Assembly (NCBI RefSeq): GCF_014203555.1
Contig: NZ_JACHJH010000001.1
Location: forward strand, 1 to 64,000
DNA from: Streptomyces olivoverticillatus
GTDB lineage: Bacteria; Actinomycetota; Actinomycetes; Streptomycetales; Streptomycetaceae
DNA: 64,000 nt
Direction of reading: 5' to 3'
Below, piece after piece: positions 35,053 through 44,696 of the stretch. Within the stretch, counting starts at the first letter, position 1; the number at the start of each line of letters is the position of its first letter. The translations under genes were made by a program, and so were the position numbers. The notes under the pieces were generated by a model. That model was not told where the DNA came from and searched no databases. It saw nothing but the letters and a program-made list of their open reading frames with translations.

Positions 35053-36122
35053 GCCTTGACCCACTGGTCGCGGTTCTTGGCGATCTTCTCCGGGGCCAGG
35101 GTCTGCGAGTCGGCGATCTTCGCTCCGTACTTGGTGAAGACCTCGGGCAGCTTGGCGTCCTCGTTGACGGGGTTGACGTACATCTGGAGCGGCATGTCCT
35201 CCTGGAACGCCTTGCCCAGCATGAAGTCGATCAGCGCCTTGCCGCCCTCGGTGTTCTTCGCGCCCTTGAGCAGTCCGGCGAACTCGATCTGCCGGAAGCA
35301 GGTGCCGGTCGCGACGCCCGTGGGGCTCTCCTTGGGCAGCGGGTTGACGCCGACCACCTCGGCGGGCGGGCTGGAGGCGTAGGAGACGACGAGCGGCTTG
35401 TCGCCCTTGGCCTTCTTGCCACCGGCGGAGCCGGAGAAGCGCTCGTTGTAGGCCTGCTCCCAGCCGTTGACGACCTCGACGTCGTTGGCCTTCAGCTTCT
35501 TCCAGTAGTCCTGCCAGTTGTCCTCGCCGTACTTGGCGATGGTGGCGAGCTGGAAGGCCAGGCCCGGCGAAGAGGTGGCGGAGTTCTCGGTGACCAGCAG
35601 GTTCTTGTACTCCGGCTTGATCAGGTCGTCGAAGGACTGCGGCGGCGCCAGCTTGTGGTCCGCGAAATAGGCGCGGTCGTAGTTGACGCAGATGTCGCCG
35701 GAGTCGACGGGCGTGACGCGGTGCCGGGCGGCGTCAGCCTGCACGTCCTTGGGGACGCGGTCCAGGCCCTTGGCCTCGTACGGGGTGAACAGGTCGTTGT
35801 CGAACGCCCGCGAGAGCAGGGTGTTGTCGACGCCGAAGAAGACGTCGCCCTGCGGGTGGCTCTTGGAGAGGATCGCCTGGTTGACGGCCTGGCCCGCGTC
35901 GCCGCCCTTGACGACCTTGACGGTGTAGCCGGTCTGCTTCGTGAACTCCTTGAGGACGGAGTCCGAGACGAGGAAGGAGTCGTGCGAGACGAGGGTGACG
36001 GTCTTGCCGCCACCGGCCCCGGCGGAGCCCTTGTCCCCCGAGCCGCCGCAGGCGGCGAGCGCCGGAAGGCCGAGGGCGGCGACGGCCGCCGCCACGACGG
36101 CACGCCGAAGGTTGGTGTTCAT
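35028..36122 (-). CDS. thiB: Thiamine ABC transporter substrate-binding lipoprotein (ThiB/TbpA-like)
   Basis: The 364-aa protein has a lipoprotein signal with Cys25 (LPALAAC). The mature part carries ThiB landmarks: VTLVSHDSFLVSD, GDVFFGVDNTLLSRAF, VDSGDICVNYDRAYF and YASSPPAEV. It captures thiamine or its phosphates outside the membrane for the fused permease and ATPase encoded downstream. A TPP riboswitch directly precedes it, and the ribosome site overlaps the switch. Confidence 0.93.
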   Translation of the reverse strand: MNTNLRRAVVAAAVAALGLPALAACGGSGDKGSAGAGGGKTVTLVSHDSFLVSDSVLKEFTKQTGYTVKVVKGGDAGQAVNQAILSKSHPQGDVFFGVDNTLLSRAFDNDLFTPYEAKGLDRVPKDVQADAARHRVTPVDSGDICVNYDRAYFADHKLAPPQSFDDLIKPEYKNLLVTENSATSSPGLAFQLATIAKYGEDNWQDYWKKLKANDVEVVNGWEQAYNERFSGSAGGKKAKGDKPLVVSYASSPPAEVVGVNPLPKESPTGVATGTCFRQIEFAGLLKGAKNTEGGKALIDFMLGKAFQEDMPLQMYVNPVNEDAKLPEVFTKYGAKIADSQTLAPEKIAKNRDQWVKAWSSIVLK

Positions 36123-36132
36123 GGTTGAGCTG

Positions 36133-36217
36133 ACTCCCTACGCCGGTACTAACCGGATCAGGTCCGAGGGTCTGCGGGCCGTGCCGCACTCTCAGCGCTG
36201 TGTGCGCTCCCCTGTCG
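36133..36217 (-). ncRNA. TPP (thi-box) riboswitch
   Basis: On the minus strand the conserved TPP elements are read in order: GGGGAGC, then GCTGAGAGTGCGG (pyrimidine-sensing helix), then CAGACCCTCGGACCTGATC, CGGTTAGTACCGGCG and TAGGGA. The 3' end carries AGGGAG (36138-36133), which is also the ribosome binding site of thiB about ten bases before its ATG. Ligand binding would therefore hide the site and stop translation of the thiamine transport operon. No separate terminator hairpin is seen between switch and gene. Confidence 0.95.
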
Positions 36218-36255
36218 GATTGTTCATTTGTGCGAAGTAATGCAGGTGGACAGTA

Positions 36256-37362
36256 TCAGCGCTCGGCGGCGGCCAGCTGGCCGCACGCTCCGTCGATCTC
36301 CTGGCCACGGGTGTCACGGACCGTCACCGGGACGCCGTGCGCGGCGATCGCCGCGACGAAGGCCCGCTCGTCCTCCGGCCGGGACGCCGTCCACTTGGAG
36401 CCGGGGGTGGGGTTGAGCGGGATGAGGTTGACGTGCACCCGCTTGCCCTTGAGCAGCCGGCCCAGCAGGTCGCCGCGCCACGCCTGGTCGTTGATGTCGC
36501 GGATCAGGGCGTACTCGATGGAGATCCGGCGGCCGGACTTCTCCGCGTACTCCCAGGCGGCGTCGAGGACCTCGCGGACCTTCCAGCGGGTGTTGACCGG
36601 CACCAGGGTGTCGCGCAGCTCGTCGTCGGGCGCGTGCAGGGAGACCGCGAGGCGGCACTTGAAGCCCTCGTCGGCGAACCGGTGCATCGCGGGGACCAGG
36701 CCGACCGTGGAAACCGTGATGCCGCGCTGGGAGAGCCCCAGGCCGTCCGGCTCGGGGTCGGTCAGCCGGCGGATGGCGCCGACGACCCGCTTGTAGTTGG
36801 CCAGCGGCTCGCCCATGCCCATGAAGACGATGTTGGACAGGCGCGCGGGGCCTCCCGGTACCTCTCCGTCGCGCAGCGCCCGCATTCCGTCGACGATCTG
36901 GTGCACGATCTCGGCGGTGGACAGATTGCGGTCCAGACCGGCCTGGCCGGTGGCGCAGAACGGGCAGTTCATGCCGCAGCCCGCCTGGGAGCTGATGCAC
37001 ATGGTCACCCGGTCGGGGTAGCGCATCAGCACGGACTCGACGAGCTTGCCGTCGTGCAGGCGCCACAGGGTCTTGCGGGTGGTGTCGTCATCGCACGAGA
37101 TGTGCCGGACGATCTTCATCAGATCCGGCAGCAGCTCCTCGGCGAGCTTGCCGCGGGCGGCCGCGGGGATGTCCGTCCATGCCTCCGGGTCGTGCGCGTA
37201 CCGGGCGAAGTAGTGCTGGGACAGCTGCTTCGCGCGGAACGGCTTCTCGCCGATCGCGGCAACGGCCTCCCGGCGCTCGGCGGGCGTGAGGTCGGCAAGG
37301 TGCCGCGGGGGCAGCTTGGCCCCGCGCGGCGCGACGAAAGTGAGTTCTCCAGGTGCAGGCAT
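36256..37362 (-). CDS. rlmN: 23S rRNA (adenine2503-C2)/tRNA (adenine37-C2) methyltransferase
   Basis: The 368-aa radical SAM enzyme methylates C2 of A2503 in 23S rRNA and A37 in some tRNAs. The Fe-S motif is C129-x3-C133-x2-C136 (GCGMNCPFC). Also seen are [10 protein letters not shown] and the C-terminal [15 protein letters not shown] with the catalytic Cys that carries methyl. The tail ends AAER. It lies upstream of the riboswitch operon on the same strand, and a terminator separates it from cdsA. Confidence 0.96.
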   Translation of the reverse strand: MPAPGELTFVAPRGAKLPPRHLADLTPAERREAVAAIGEKPFRAKQLSQHYFARYAHDPEAWTDIPAAARGKLAEELLPDLMKIVRHISCDDDTTRKTLWRLHDGKLVESVLMRYPDRVTMCISSQAGCGMNCPFCATGQAGLDRNLSTAEIVHQIVDGMRALRDGEVPGGPARLSNIVFMGMGEPLANYKRVVGAIRRLTDPEPDGLGLSQRGITVSTVGLVPAMHRFADEGFKCRLAVSLHAPDDELRDTLVPVNTRWKVREVLDAAWEYAEKSGRRISIEYALIRDINDQAWRGDLLGRLLKGKRVHVNLIPLNPTPGSKWTASRPEDERAFVAAIAAHGVPVTVRDTRGQEIDGACGQLAAAER

Positions 37363-37393
37363 GGTTCATCCAGTGTCGCAGATGTACGGCAAA

Positions 37394-37423
37394 GGCCCGC
37401 TCGTCCCTGTGGACAAGCGGGCC
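37394..37423 (-). terminator. Hairpin terminator after cdsA
   Basis: A 13-bp stem with one mismatch (37394-37406 with 37411-37423) and a CTGT loop lies 29 nt past the cdsA stop and before rlmN. Confidence 0.7.
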
Positions 37424-37451
37424 CTCGGCCGAAAACCGCAGGTCAGCGACG

Positions 37452-38555
37452 TTATGCGCTGCCGACGAACGCCACCATCAGCACCCACACCACCGGCGCG
37501 GTGGGCAGCAGCGAGTCCAGTCGGTCCATGATCCCGCCGTGGCCGGGCAGCAGGGCGCCCATGTCCTTGATGCCCAGGTCCCGCTTGATCATGGATTCGC
37601 CGAGGTCGCCCAGGGTGGCGCTGACCGCCACCGCAAGACCCAGCAGCAGGCCCTGCCACCACTCGCCGTCGTCGATCAGGAAGTGCATGCACAGCGCGCC
37701 CGCGACCATGGCGAAGACCACGGCGCCGACCAGGCCCTCGCGGGTCTTGCCGGGGCTGATGCGCGGCGCGAGCTTGTGCTTGCCGAACCGCCAGCCGACC
37801 GCGTACGCACCCGTGTCGCTGACGACCGTGAGGATCAGGAACGTCAGGACCCGCCAGGCGCCGTCTCCGGCGGCCAGCATCAGCGCGACGAAGGTGGCGA
37901 GGAACGGCACGTAGAAGGCCGCGAAAAGGCCCGCCGTGACGTCCTTGAGGTAGTTGTCCGGCGGCTCGGTCATCCGCCAGACGAGCACGGCGAGCGCGGT
38001 GAAGGCCATGGCCACCCATGCGCCCTCCGCACCGCTGGCGTAGCCCGCGATGATCATCGCGGCGCCACCGACCGCCAGCGGCACCAGGGGAGCCTTGATG
38101 TCCTTGCGCTCCGCGAGCCGGGAGGTCAGCTCCCACAGCCCGACGACCACGGCCAGCACGATGACGCCGAGGAAGACGGGCTTGTAGATGAACAGGGAGG
38201 CGAGGATGACGGCGCCGAGGCCGACCCCCACCCCTATCGCGGCCCGCAGGTCACGGCCCGCGCTCTTCTTCGCCTTGGGCGCCTCGGGGGCGTCAGGCTG
38301 CTGCGGCCGGATGTCGGGCTCCTGTTCATCGCGGAAGAGGGGACCGCCGACATGAGCGGCCCCCCGCTCACGGTCGTCCTGGTCTCCGCCTGCGTCGGGC
38401 ACGATGGGCATGGGCCGAGTCTGCGCCGCGGCGCCCGCCTCGTGCAGAGGACCCGCCGGAGGAGGCACCTCGCGGCGGTAGCCGGGGGCGGATCCCCGGT
38501 CGGCGGCCCGCCGGTGCCCGGTGCTCGGCGCGGCTCCCCAGGATGCGTCGTTCAT
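37452..38555 (-). CDS. cdsA: Phosphatidate cytidylyltransferase (CDP-diglyceride synthase)
   Basis: The 367-aa membrane enzyme makes CDP-diacylglycerol from phosphatidic acid and CTP for phospholipid synthesis. About 105 residues of disordered, charged N-terminus precede seven or eight helices. SPGKTREGLVGA and the family signature (ESMIKRDLGIKDMGALLPGH followed by GGIMDRLDS) are near the C-terminus. The ATG overlaps the frr stop by one base (TGATG). Confidence 0.95.
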   Translation of the reverse strand: MNDASWGAAPSTGHRRAADRGSAPGYRREVPPPAGPLHEAGAAAQTRPMPIVPDAGGDQDDRERGAAHVGGPLFRDEQEPDIRPQQPDAPEAPKAKKSAGRDLRAAIGVGVGLGAVILASLFIYKPVFLGVIVLAVVVGLWELTSRLAERKDIKAPLVPLAVGGAAMIIAGYASGAEGAWVAMAFTALAVLVWRMTEPPDNYLKDVTAGLFAAFYVPFLATFVALMLAAGDGAWRVLTFLILTVVSDTGAYAVGWRFGKHKLAPRISPGKTREGLVGAVVFAMVAGALCMHFLIDDGEWWQGLLLGLAVAVSATLGDLGESMIKRDLGIKDMGALLPGHGGIMDRLDSLLPTAPVVWVLMVAFVGSA

Positions 38556-39112
38556 CAGACCTCGAGCAGCTCGGATTCCTTGTGCTTGAGCAGCTCGTCC
38601 ACCTGCGCCACGTACTTGGCGGTGGTGTCGTCGAGCTCCTTCTCCGCGCGGCGCACGTCGTCCTCGCCGGACTCCTTGTCCTTGACGAGCTTGTCCAGGG
38701 TGTCCTTGGCCTTGCGGCGGACGGAACGGATCGAGACCTTGGCGTCCTCGCCCTTGCCGCGGGCGACCTTGATGAACTCCCGGCGGCGCTCCTCCGTGAG
38801 CTCGGGGAACGTCACCCGGATGATGTTGCCGTCGTTGCTCGGATTGACGCCGAGGTCCGAGTCGCGGATCGCCTGCTCGATGTTGCGCAGGGCGCTCTTG
38901 TCGAACGGGGTCACCACGGCCATGCGCGGCTCCGGCACGGAGAACGACGCCAGCTGGTTGATGGGCGTCAGCGCACCGTAGTAGTCCGCCACGATCTTGT
39001 TGAACATCGCCGGGTGCGCACGCCCGGTGCGGATCGCCGCGAAGTCCTCCTTGGCGACCACAACGGCCTTCTCCATCTTCTCCTCGGCCTCGAGGAGGAT
39101 CTCTTCGATCAC
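38555..39112 (-). CDS. frr: Ribosome recycling factor
   Basis: The 185-aa factor splits post-termination ribosomes with EF-G. It begins [16 protein letters not shown] and contains [11 protein letters not shown], the conserved helix stretch, and [20 protein letters not shown]. The second of two adjacent GTG codons is chosen since AGGAG lies six bases upstream. It overlaps cdsA by one base. It is part of the usual rpsB-tsf-pyrH-frr-cdsA order. Confidence 0.96.
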   Translation of the reverse strand: MIEEILLEAEEKMEKAVVVAKEDFAAIRTGRAHPAMFNKIVADYYGALTPINQLASFSVPEPRMAVVTPFDKSALRNIEQAIRDSDLGVNPSNDGNIIRVTFPELTEERRREFIKVARGKGEDAKVSIRSVRRKAKDTLDKLVKDKESGEDDVRRAEKELDDTTAKYVAQVDELLKHKESELLEV

Positions 39113-39281
39113 CACTTGCTCCTGGTGTTATCAGTAAGCAGAGCCTCGCCCCTGCGCGCGTCTTCTCCTGCACGGTGTCCGACCGGCAGGCAGTTGTCCA
39201 TCCCCGTGCCGAGGTCTTCCCACGGCACGGAGTTGCCGCCCGGCGGCCCTCGGCGGGCCGGTGCGGACGGCGGCGGGCCCG

Positions 39282-40058
39282 TCAGGCCCGCGTGCCCTGG
39301 TCGCTCACGAGCGTGCCGATCTTCTCACCCTTGACGGCACGGGCGATGTTGCCTTCGGCCAGCAGCTCGAAGACCAGGATCGGCAGCTTGTTGTCCATGC
39401 ACAGGCTGATGGCGGTGGCGTCGGCGACCTTGAGGCCGCGGGCGAGCACCTCGCTGTACTCGAGGGCGTCGAACTTCACCGCGTCGGGGTTCTTCTTCGG
39501 GTCCGAGTCGTAGATCCCGTCGACGCCGTTCTTGCCCATCAGGATCGCCTCGGCGTGGATCTCCAGAGCGCGCTGGGCGGCGGTGGTGTCGGTGGAGAAG
39601 TAGGGCATGCCCATGCCCGCGCCGAAGATCACGACGCGGCCCTTCTCCAGGTGGCGCACGGCGCGCAGCGGGATGAACGGCTCGGCGACCTGGCCCATGG
39701 TGATGCCGGTCTGGACCCGGGTCTCGACGCCCTCCTTGGACAGGAAGTCCTGGAGCGCGAGGGAGTTCATCACCGTGCCGAGCATGCCCATGTAGTCCGA
39801 GCGGGCCCGGTCCATGCCGCGCTGCTGGAGCTCGGCGCCACGGAAGAAGTTGCCGCCGCCGATGACCACGGCGATCTCGTAGCCGTCGCGGACCACGGCC
39901 GCGATCTCACGGGCGATGGCGTGCACGACATCGGGGTCGACTCCGAGCCCTCCGCCGCCGGCGAAGGCCTCGCCCGACAGTTTCAGCAGGAACCGACGGC
40001 GTTTGCCGAGGCCGGTGCCCTTGTCGTCGGCTTTCTTGGCGTCCGCGCCCTGATTCAT
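39282..40058 (-). CDS. pyrH: UMP kinase
   Basis: The 258-aa hexameric kinase phosphorylates UMP to UDP. Motifs: [53 protein letters not shown] and [14 protein letters not shown]. The start MNQGADAKK has AGGAG upstream and gives a short charged extension before the kinase fold. A 166-nt gap leads to frr. Confidence 0.97.
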   Translation of the reverse strand: MNQGADAKKADDKGTGLGKRRRFLLKLSGEAFAGGGGLGVDPDVVHAIAREIAAVVRDGYEIAVVIGGGNFFRGAELQQRGMDRARSDYMGMLGTVMNSLALQDFLSKEGVETRVQTGITMGQVAEPFIPLRAVRHLEKGRVVIFGAGMGMPYFSTDTTAAQRALEIHAEAILMGKNGVDGIYDSDPKKNPDAVKFDALEYSEVLARGLKVADATAISLCMDNKLPILVFELLAEGNIARAVKGEKIGTLVSDQGTRA

Positions 40059-40086
40059 TGGAGTTCTCCTCGTGCACATACGAAGA

Positions 40087-40133
40087 AGGCCATTGCCGGA
40101 TGGATCCTTGCGGTTCCTCTGCGGCAATGGCCT
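40087..40133 (-). terminator. Hairpin between tsf and pyrH
   Basis: A perfect 12-bp inverted repeat (40087-40098 with 40122-40133), with a 23-nt loop, lies 86 nt after the tsf stop and 29 nt before the pyrH start. It could end or attenuate the rpsB-tsf transcript. Confidence 0.6.
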
Positions 40134-40218
40134 CCTCGTCACATCAGCGGCCGGCCGGTGGACGGTCGGCTGCATACGACCCTAGCGGGTCGCGGGTCGT
40201 TCGCTGCCCTGCGTCGGC

Positions 40219-41055
40219 TCAGGCGCCGACGCGGATGCGGGCGAAGCGCTTCAGGGTGACGCCGGCCTCGTCCAGGATCTTCTGGACGGTCTTCTTGTTG
40301 TCCTTCGCGAAGGCCTGGTCCAGCAGGACCTGCTCCTTGAAGAAGCCGGTGACGCGACCCTCGACGATCTTCGGCAGGGCGGCCTCGGGCTTGCCCTCCT
40401 CGCGAGCGGTGGCCTCGGCGACGCGGCGCTCGTTCTCGACGACGTCGGCCGGGATGGCGTCACGGGAGAGGAACTTCGGCGCGAAGGCGGCGATGTGCTG
40501 CGCGACGTCCTTGGCGACCTCGGCGTTCGCCTTGTCCAGCTCGACCAGCACGCCGACCTGCGGGGGCAGGTCCGCGGCGGTGCGGTGCATGTAGGCGTAG
40601 ACCTGGCCGTCGCCGAACTGGGCGAAGCGGTCGACGACGATCTTCTCGCCGAGGGTGGCGTTGGCCTCGTCCACGAACGCCTGGACGGTCTTGCCGGCCT
40701 CGATCTCGGAGGCCATCAGGGCCTCGACGTCGGCCGGAGCGGTCTTGGCGACGTGGGCGGCCAGGGTCTCGGCCACGGCGATGAACTTCTCGCCCTTGGC
40801 GACGAAGTCCGTCTCGCACTTCAGCTCGACGATGACACCGGAGGTGTTGTCGTCGGCGATGACGGAGACGACGGCACCGTTCTCGGTGGTGCGGCTCTCG
40901 CGCTTGGCAACGCCCTTGAGGCCCTTGACGCGGACCAGCTCGACGGCCTTCTCGAGGTTGCCCTCGGCCTCGTCGAGCGCCTTCTTGCAGTCCATCATGC
41001 CGGCGCCGGTGAGCTCACGGAGCTTCTTGACGTCAGCGGCGGTGAAGTTCGCCAT
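40219..41055 (-). CDS. tsf: Elongation factor Ts
   Basis: The 278-aa protein exchanges GDP for GTP on EF-Tu. The N-terminal UBA-like part ANFTAADVKKLRELTGAGMM and the core motif TDFVAK are clear. The protein has the full two-domain length. It follows rpsB with a 161-nt gap containing a hairpin. An ATG 21 nt upstream is in frame but rejected as the family starts MANFTAA. Confidence 0.98.
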   Translation of the reverse strand: MANFTAADVKKLRELTGAGMMDCKKALDEAEGNLEKAVELVRVKGLKGVAKRESRTTENGAVVSVIADDNTSGVIVELKCETDFVAKGEKFIAVAETLAAHVAKTAPADVEALMASEIEAGKTVQAFVDEANATLGEKIVVDRFAQFGDGQVYAYMHRTAADLPPQVGVLVELDKANAEVAKDVAQHIAAFAPKFLSRDAIPADVVENERRVAEATAREEGKPEAALPKIVEGRVTGFFKEQVLLDQAFAKDNKKTVQKILDEAGVTLKRFARIRVGA

Positions 41056-41132
41056 CCTTGAATCCTTCTTGTGCACTACGCCTGGCGGTGCCAGTGAACA
41101 CCGGGCAGGCTGTCCGTCTTGAGGTCACCACG

Positions 41133-41164
41133 GCCGCCGGGGCTCCCGGGGAGCCACCGGCGGT
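41133..41164 (-). terminator. Attenuator-like hairpin between rpsB and tsf
   Basis: GCCGCCGGGGCTCC (41133-41146) pairs with GGAGCCACCGGCGG (near 41150-41163) with one mismatch, giving a very stable stem with a tiny loop. It lies between rpsB and tsf and may reduce read-through into tsf. Confidence 0.5.
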
Positions 41165-41216
41165 CGACACCGCGGACGGCGAAGGCCATGCCCCCGCCGT
41201 CCGGTACGGCAGGGCG

Positions 41217-42074
41217 TCAGGCCTGCTCGGCGTCCGCGGCCGGGGTCTCGGCAGCGGCCTCGGCCGGCTTCTCGGCGGCGTCCTCGGACTCCGCCTTCTT
41301 CTCGCCCTCGAGCAGGTCGCGCTCCCACTCGGCGAGGGGCTCGCCGGCGGCCTTGTCGGCCTTCGCGTCACCGGTGGCGGCACCGGAGCGGGCGATGAGG
41401 CCCTCGGCGACGGCGTCGGCGATCACGCGGGTGAGCAGGGTGACGGAGCGGATCGCGTCGTCGTTGCCCGGGATCTTGTAGTCGACCTCGTCGGGGTCGC
41501 AGTTGGTGTCGAGGATGGCGACGACCGGGATGCGGAGCTTGCGCGCCTCACCGACGGCGATGTGCTCCTTCTTGGTGTCCACGACCCAGACGGCGCTGGG
41601 CACCTTCTGCATCTCGCGGATACCGCCGAGGGTCTTCTCCAGCTTGGCCTTCTCGCGGGAGAGGACCAGGAGCTCCTTCTTGGTGAGGCCGGAGGCGGCC
41701 ACGTCCTCGAAGTCGATGAGCTCGAGCTCCTTCAGGCGCTGCAGGCGCTTGTAGACGGTCGAGAAGTTGGTGAGCATGCCGCCCAGCCAGCGCTGGTTGA
41801 CGTAGGGCATGCCGACGCGCGTCGCCTGCTCGGCGATGGCCTCCTGGGCCTGCTTCTTCGTACCGACGAACATGATGGAGCCGCCGTGCGCGACGGTCTC
41901 CTTGACGAACTCGTAGGCGCGGTCGATGTACGACAGCGACTGGAGCAGGTCGATGATGTAGATGCCGTTGCGCTCCGTGAAGATGAAACGCTTCATCTTC
42001 GGGTTCCAACGACGGGTCTGGTGACCGAAGTGGACGCCGCTCTCCAGCAGCTCCCGCATCGTGACGACGGCCAT
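41217..42074 (-). CDS. rpsB: 30S ribosomal protein S2
   Basis: The 285-aa protein has the S2 core ([58 protein letters not shown]). An acidic Ala/Glu-rich tail of about 45 residues follows, typical of actinobacteria. AAGGAG lies nine bases before the chosen ATG. It is the first gene of the rpsB-tsf unit. Confidence 0.98.
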   Translation of the reverse strand: MAVVTMRELLESGVHFGHQTRRWNPKMKRFIFTERNGIYIIDLLQSLSYIDRAYEFVKETVAHGGSIMFVGTKKQAQEAIAEQATRVGMPYVNQRWLGGMLTNFSTVYKRLQRLKELELIDFEDVAASGLTKKELLVLSREKAKLEKTLGGIREMQKVPSAVWVVDTKKEHIAVGEARKLRIPVVAILDTNCDPDEVDYKIPGNDDAIRSVTLLTRVIADAVAEGLIARSGAATGDAKADKAAGEPLAEWERDLLEGEKKAESEDAAEKPAEAAAETPAADAEQA

Positions 42075-42390
42075 GGCCGCGCTCCTTGAAATACTCGGTT
42101 CCACGACGGCCGGGCGGCCGCCGCTCCTGACGCCCCGACGCGCCTGCCGCTGACGGCGCCCTTGCGAGGAGCCGTTTCACGGACCGAGAGACACGGCCAC
42201 CGTGCGTACCCGGAAAGGGGCTGTCGCGCCGGTGGCGGGGCGTGCGAAGTCGACCCGGTGACCCGGATCGCCATGAGAAGTGTACGGGACCGGAGAACCA
42301 CCGGGTGACGGCGTTGTCCACAACCCGCGAGTAGTCCACAGATCCCGAGCAAGATCCACCCGGCGGGGCGGGATGGGGCACGGTGACGGC
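42075..42390. other. Intergenic region between rpsB and the M23 gene
   Basis: This 316-nt region holds the divergent promoters of rpsB (minus) and the M23-family gene (plus). On the minus strand TACACT (42284-42279) is a fair -10 element about 205 nt before rpsB; its -35 match is poor. No gene, tRNA or strong hairpin was found. Confidence 0.5.
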
Positions 42391-43017
42391 ATGCGACGAC
42401 TCGTGACGGTCATGGCACTTCTGTGCGCGCTCACGCTCTGTGTTCCTGCGAGCGCCGGTGCTTCTGTGGTCGCCGGGGCCCGGGCGGCGCCCGCTCCGGT
42501 GCGCGGCGACCGATCCTGGCCCGTGCCGGGGGTGCGGGGCGCCCGGCCGCTGGTCCTACGGGCGTGGGAGCCGCCCCCGGTGCGCTGGGCGGCGGGGCAC
42601 CGCGGAGTGGACCTCGCGGCGGGCGCGGGCACCGCGGTGCGGGCGGCCGCGCCGGGGACGGTGTCCTTCGCGGGCACGGTCGCGGGGCGGGGCGTGGTCT
42701 CGGTGGAGCTGACGGGCACGGGCAGCCCGCCGCTGCGCACGACGTACGAGCCGGTGCGCGCGGGGGTGCGCGAGGGCGAGCGGGTGGCGGCGGGAGACGT
42801 GGTGGGCGTGCTGGAGCCCGGGCCGTTGTCCCACTGTCCGGCGGGCTGCCTGCACTGGGGCCTGCTGCGCGGGGAGGAGTATCTGGACCCGCTCAGCCTG
42901 CTGCCGCCGTGGATGCTGCGGCGCGGGCCATCGCGCCTGCTGCCGCTGACGGGCGGCGGGTGGGCCGGTTTCAGCCCCGCACGCCTCGCAGGGCCATGGC
43001 CACGGCTGCCTCCGTGA
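42391..43017 (+). CDS. Secreted M23-family peptidase-like protein with altered HxH motif
   Basis: The 208-aa protein starts with a signal peptide (RRLVTVMALLCALTLCVPAS). The M23 domain follows with GHRGVDLAA (HxxxD zinc ligands, near residues 66-75) and AGCLHWGLLRG near residue 155. In LytM-type peptidases the second motif is HxH; here the first His, which is catalytic, is Cys, while the zinc-binding His remains. It may be a scaffold or regulator of cell-wall hydrolysis rather than an active enzyme. Its end overlaps the convergent TetR gene by 47 nt. Confidence 0.85.
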   Translation: MRRLVTVMALLCALTLCVPASAGASVVAGARAAPAPVRGDRSWPVPGVRGARPLVLRAWEPPPVRWAAGHRGVDLAAGAGTAVRAAAPGTVSFAGTVAGRGVVSVELTGTGSPPLRTTYEPVRAGVREGERVAAGDVVGVLEPGPLSHCPAGCLHWGLLRGEEYLDPLSLLPPWMLRRGPSRLLPLTGGGWAGFSPARLAGPWPRLPP

Positions 43018-43552
43018 TGCGGTCCGGCTCCTCGGCCGCCCCGAGCTCGATGCGGCGGACGGCCGCGTCGACGACGCCCTGCAGCAGCATGGCCGTCAGC
43101 CGCGGCTCGTCGTGTCCGAGCGCCATCAGCGCCTCGGCGAGCATCGCCACGAGCCCGCCGTGCGCGGCGCGGATCTTCTCCCGGGCGCCTTCGTCGAGCT
43201 CGCCCGCCGAGATGGCGACGACGGCCCGGTGGCGGCGGTCGCCGACCAGGGCGAGCTGTCGGCGCACATACGCTTCGATCTTGTCTTCGGGGGTGCCGGC
43301 GCGCTCCATGGCGGCCTCGACCTCCGCCGCCCAGACCGGGAAGTCCACGGCGCACAGCTCTTCGACCACGGCCGCGCGCGAGCGGAAGTACTCGTAGACG
43401 GAGGACCGCGCCAGTCCGGTGCGCTCGGCGAGAGCGGGGAAGGTCAGTGCTTCCGTACCGCCTTCGGACAGCAGGGAACGGGCGGCGTCCAGCAGGGCGC
43501 CGCGCTGCATCGTCCGGTGCTCGGCCACGGAGGCCGCTCGAATCCTGGGCAC
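42971..43552 (-). CDS. TetR/AcrR-family transcriptional regulator
   Basis: The 193-aa repressor-type protein has an N-terminal helix-turn-helix (ALLDAARSLLSEGG, then FPALAERTGLARSSVYEYF, about residues 18-62) and an all-helical ligand domain. It starts with GTG. The gene lies between whiG and the M23 gene; no small-molecule pump gene is adjacent, so its target is not evident. Confidence 0.9.
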   Translation of the reverse strand: MPRIRAASVAEHRTMQRGALLDAARSLLSEGGTEALTFPALAERTGLARSSVYEYFRSRAAVVEELCAVDFPVWAAEVEAAMERAGTPEDKIEAYVRRQLALVGDRRHRAVVAISAGELDEGAREKIRAAHGGLVAMLAEALMALGHDEPRLTAMLLQGVVDAAVRRIELGAAEEPDRITEAAVAMALRGVRG

Positions 43553-43602
43553 GTTCCCACTTTACGGACCCACCCCGGCCGGGACGACGCTGGAGGGACG
43601 AT

Positions 43603-44439
43603 TCAGCGTCCTACGTCCGCCAGCTTCGCCCTGAGCTGGAGTACCGACTTGGTGTGGATCTGGCTCACCCTGCTCTCCGTGACACCGAGGACGTGGCCGA
43701 TCTCGGCGAGGGTGAGGCCCTCGTAGTAGTAGAGCGTGACCACGGTCTTCTCGCGCTCGGGCAGGGTGTTGATGGCCCTGGCCAGCAGCCGCCGCAGCTC
43801 GTGGTCCTCGGCCACCTCGACCGGGTCGTCCGCCGCGGTGTCCTCGAGCGTGTCCATCAGGCTCAGCCGGTCGCCGCCCTCGCCACCGGAGTACAGCAGT
43901 TCTTCCAGGGCGACGACGTTGGCCAGCGACAACTGGCTGAACACGGAGTGCAGTTCGTCGAGCGGAATGCCCATCTCCGCGGCCACCTCGGCCTCGGAGG
44001 GGGTGCGGCGCAAGGCCGCCTCCAAGGTGGCGTACGCGCGCTCGACGGCACGGGCCTTCTGCCGGACCGAGCGGGGGATCCAGTCCAGCGCGCGGAGTTC
44101 ATCGATCATGGCGCCGCGGATGCGGGTGATGGCGTACGTCTCGAACTTGATCGAACGGTCGGGGTCGAACTTCTCGATGGCGTCGATGAGACCGAAGACC
44201 CCGGAGGAGACGAAGTCCGCCTGTTCGACGTTGGGCGGCAGGCCCACGCTGACGCGCCCCGCCACGTACTTCACCAGGGGCGAGTAGTGCAGGATCAGCT
44301 GCTCCCGCAGCCGTTCGTCACCCGATGCCTTGTACGACCGCCACAGCTCGTCGAGCGTCGAGGGTGCGGGAGGGCGCACGGCGCCGCGGGCGGCGGGCGG
44401 CGCCGCCGCGCGGTCGGAACCGGATGTGTGCTGGGGCAT
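43603..44439 (-). CDS. whiG: RNA polymerase sigma factor WhiG (FliA family)
   Basis: The 278-aa sigma factor starts the sporulation programme of aerial hyphae in Streptomyces. Regions 2 ([33 protein letters not shown]), 3 ([20 protein letters not shown]) and 4 ([19 protein letters not shown], then [18 protein letters not shown]) are complete, and length matches WhiG (about 280 aa). In the family it is held by the anti-sigma RsiG with c-di-GMP. A 257-nt region with no clear promoter separates it from dprA. Confidence 0.97.
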   Translation of the reverse strand: MPQHTSGSDRAAAPPAARGAVRPPAPSTLDELWRSYKASGDERLREQLILHYSPLVKYVAGRVSVGLPPNVEQADFVSSGVFGLIDAIEKFDPDRSIKFETYAITRIRGAMIDELRALDWIPRSVRQKARAVERAYATLEAALRRTPSEAEVAAEMGIPLDELHSVFSQLSLANVVALEELLYSGGEGGDRLSLMDTLEDTAADDPVEVAEDHELRRLLARAINTLPEREKTVVTLYYYEGLTLAEIGHVLGVTESRVSQIHTKSVLQLRAKLADVGR

Positions 44440-44696
44440 TCGTCGTCTTGAGCCGTTCTGCTGTGGCGTTGGATCGGGTGATGCGCATCGGGTGGTACGA
44501 AGGAAGGGAATCCGGTGAGCGTAGCGTGACTGAAGCGATGCGGTGAGCGAGGAGAAAACCCCTTCGGTTTGCCTGGCTGCGTTTCCTCTGCCGGTGCCCC
44601 GCGGCAGCGGCCGCGGGGGCGCCCGTCGGCCGCATGGAGCACGCCGTATCGGCGGCCGCGGTCGTCGCCTTAACCCTTTCACCCGATCACCCCAGG

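Noticed and set aside
42971..43017. Frameshift between the M23 gene and the TetR gene
   Set aside because: The genes are convergent and simply overlap by 47 nt; both end with normal stops.
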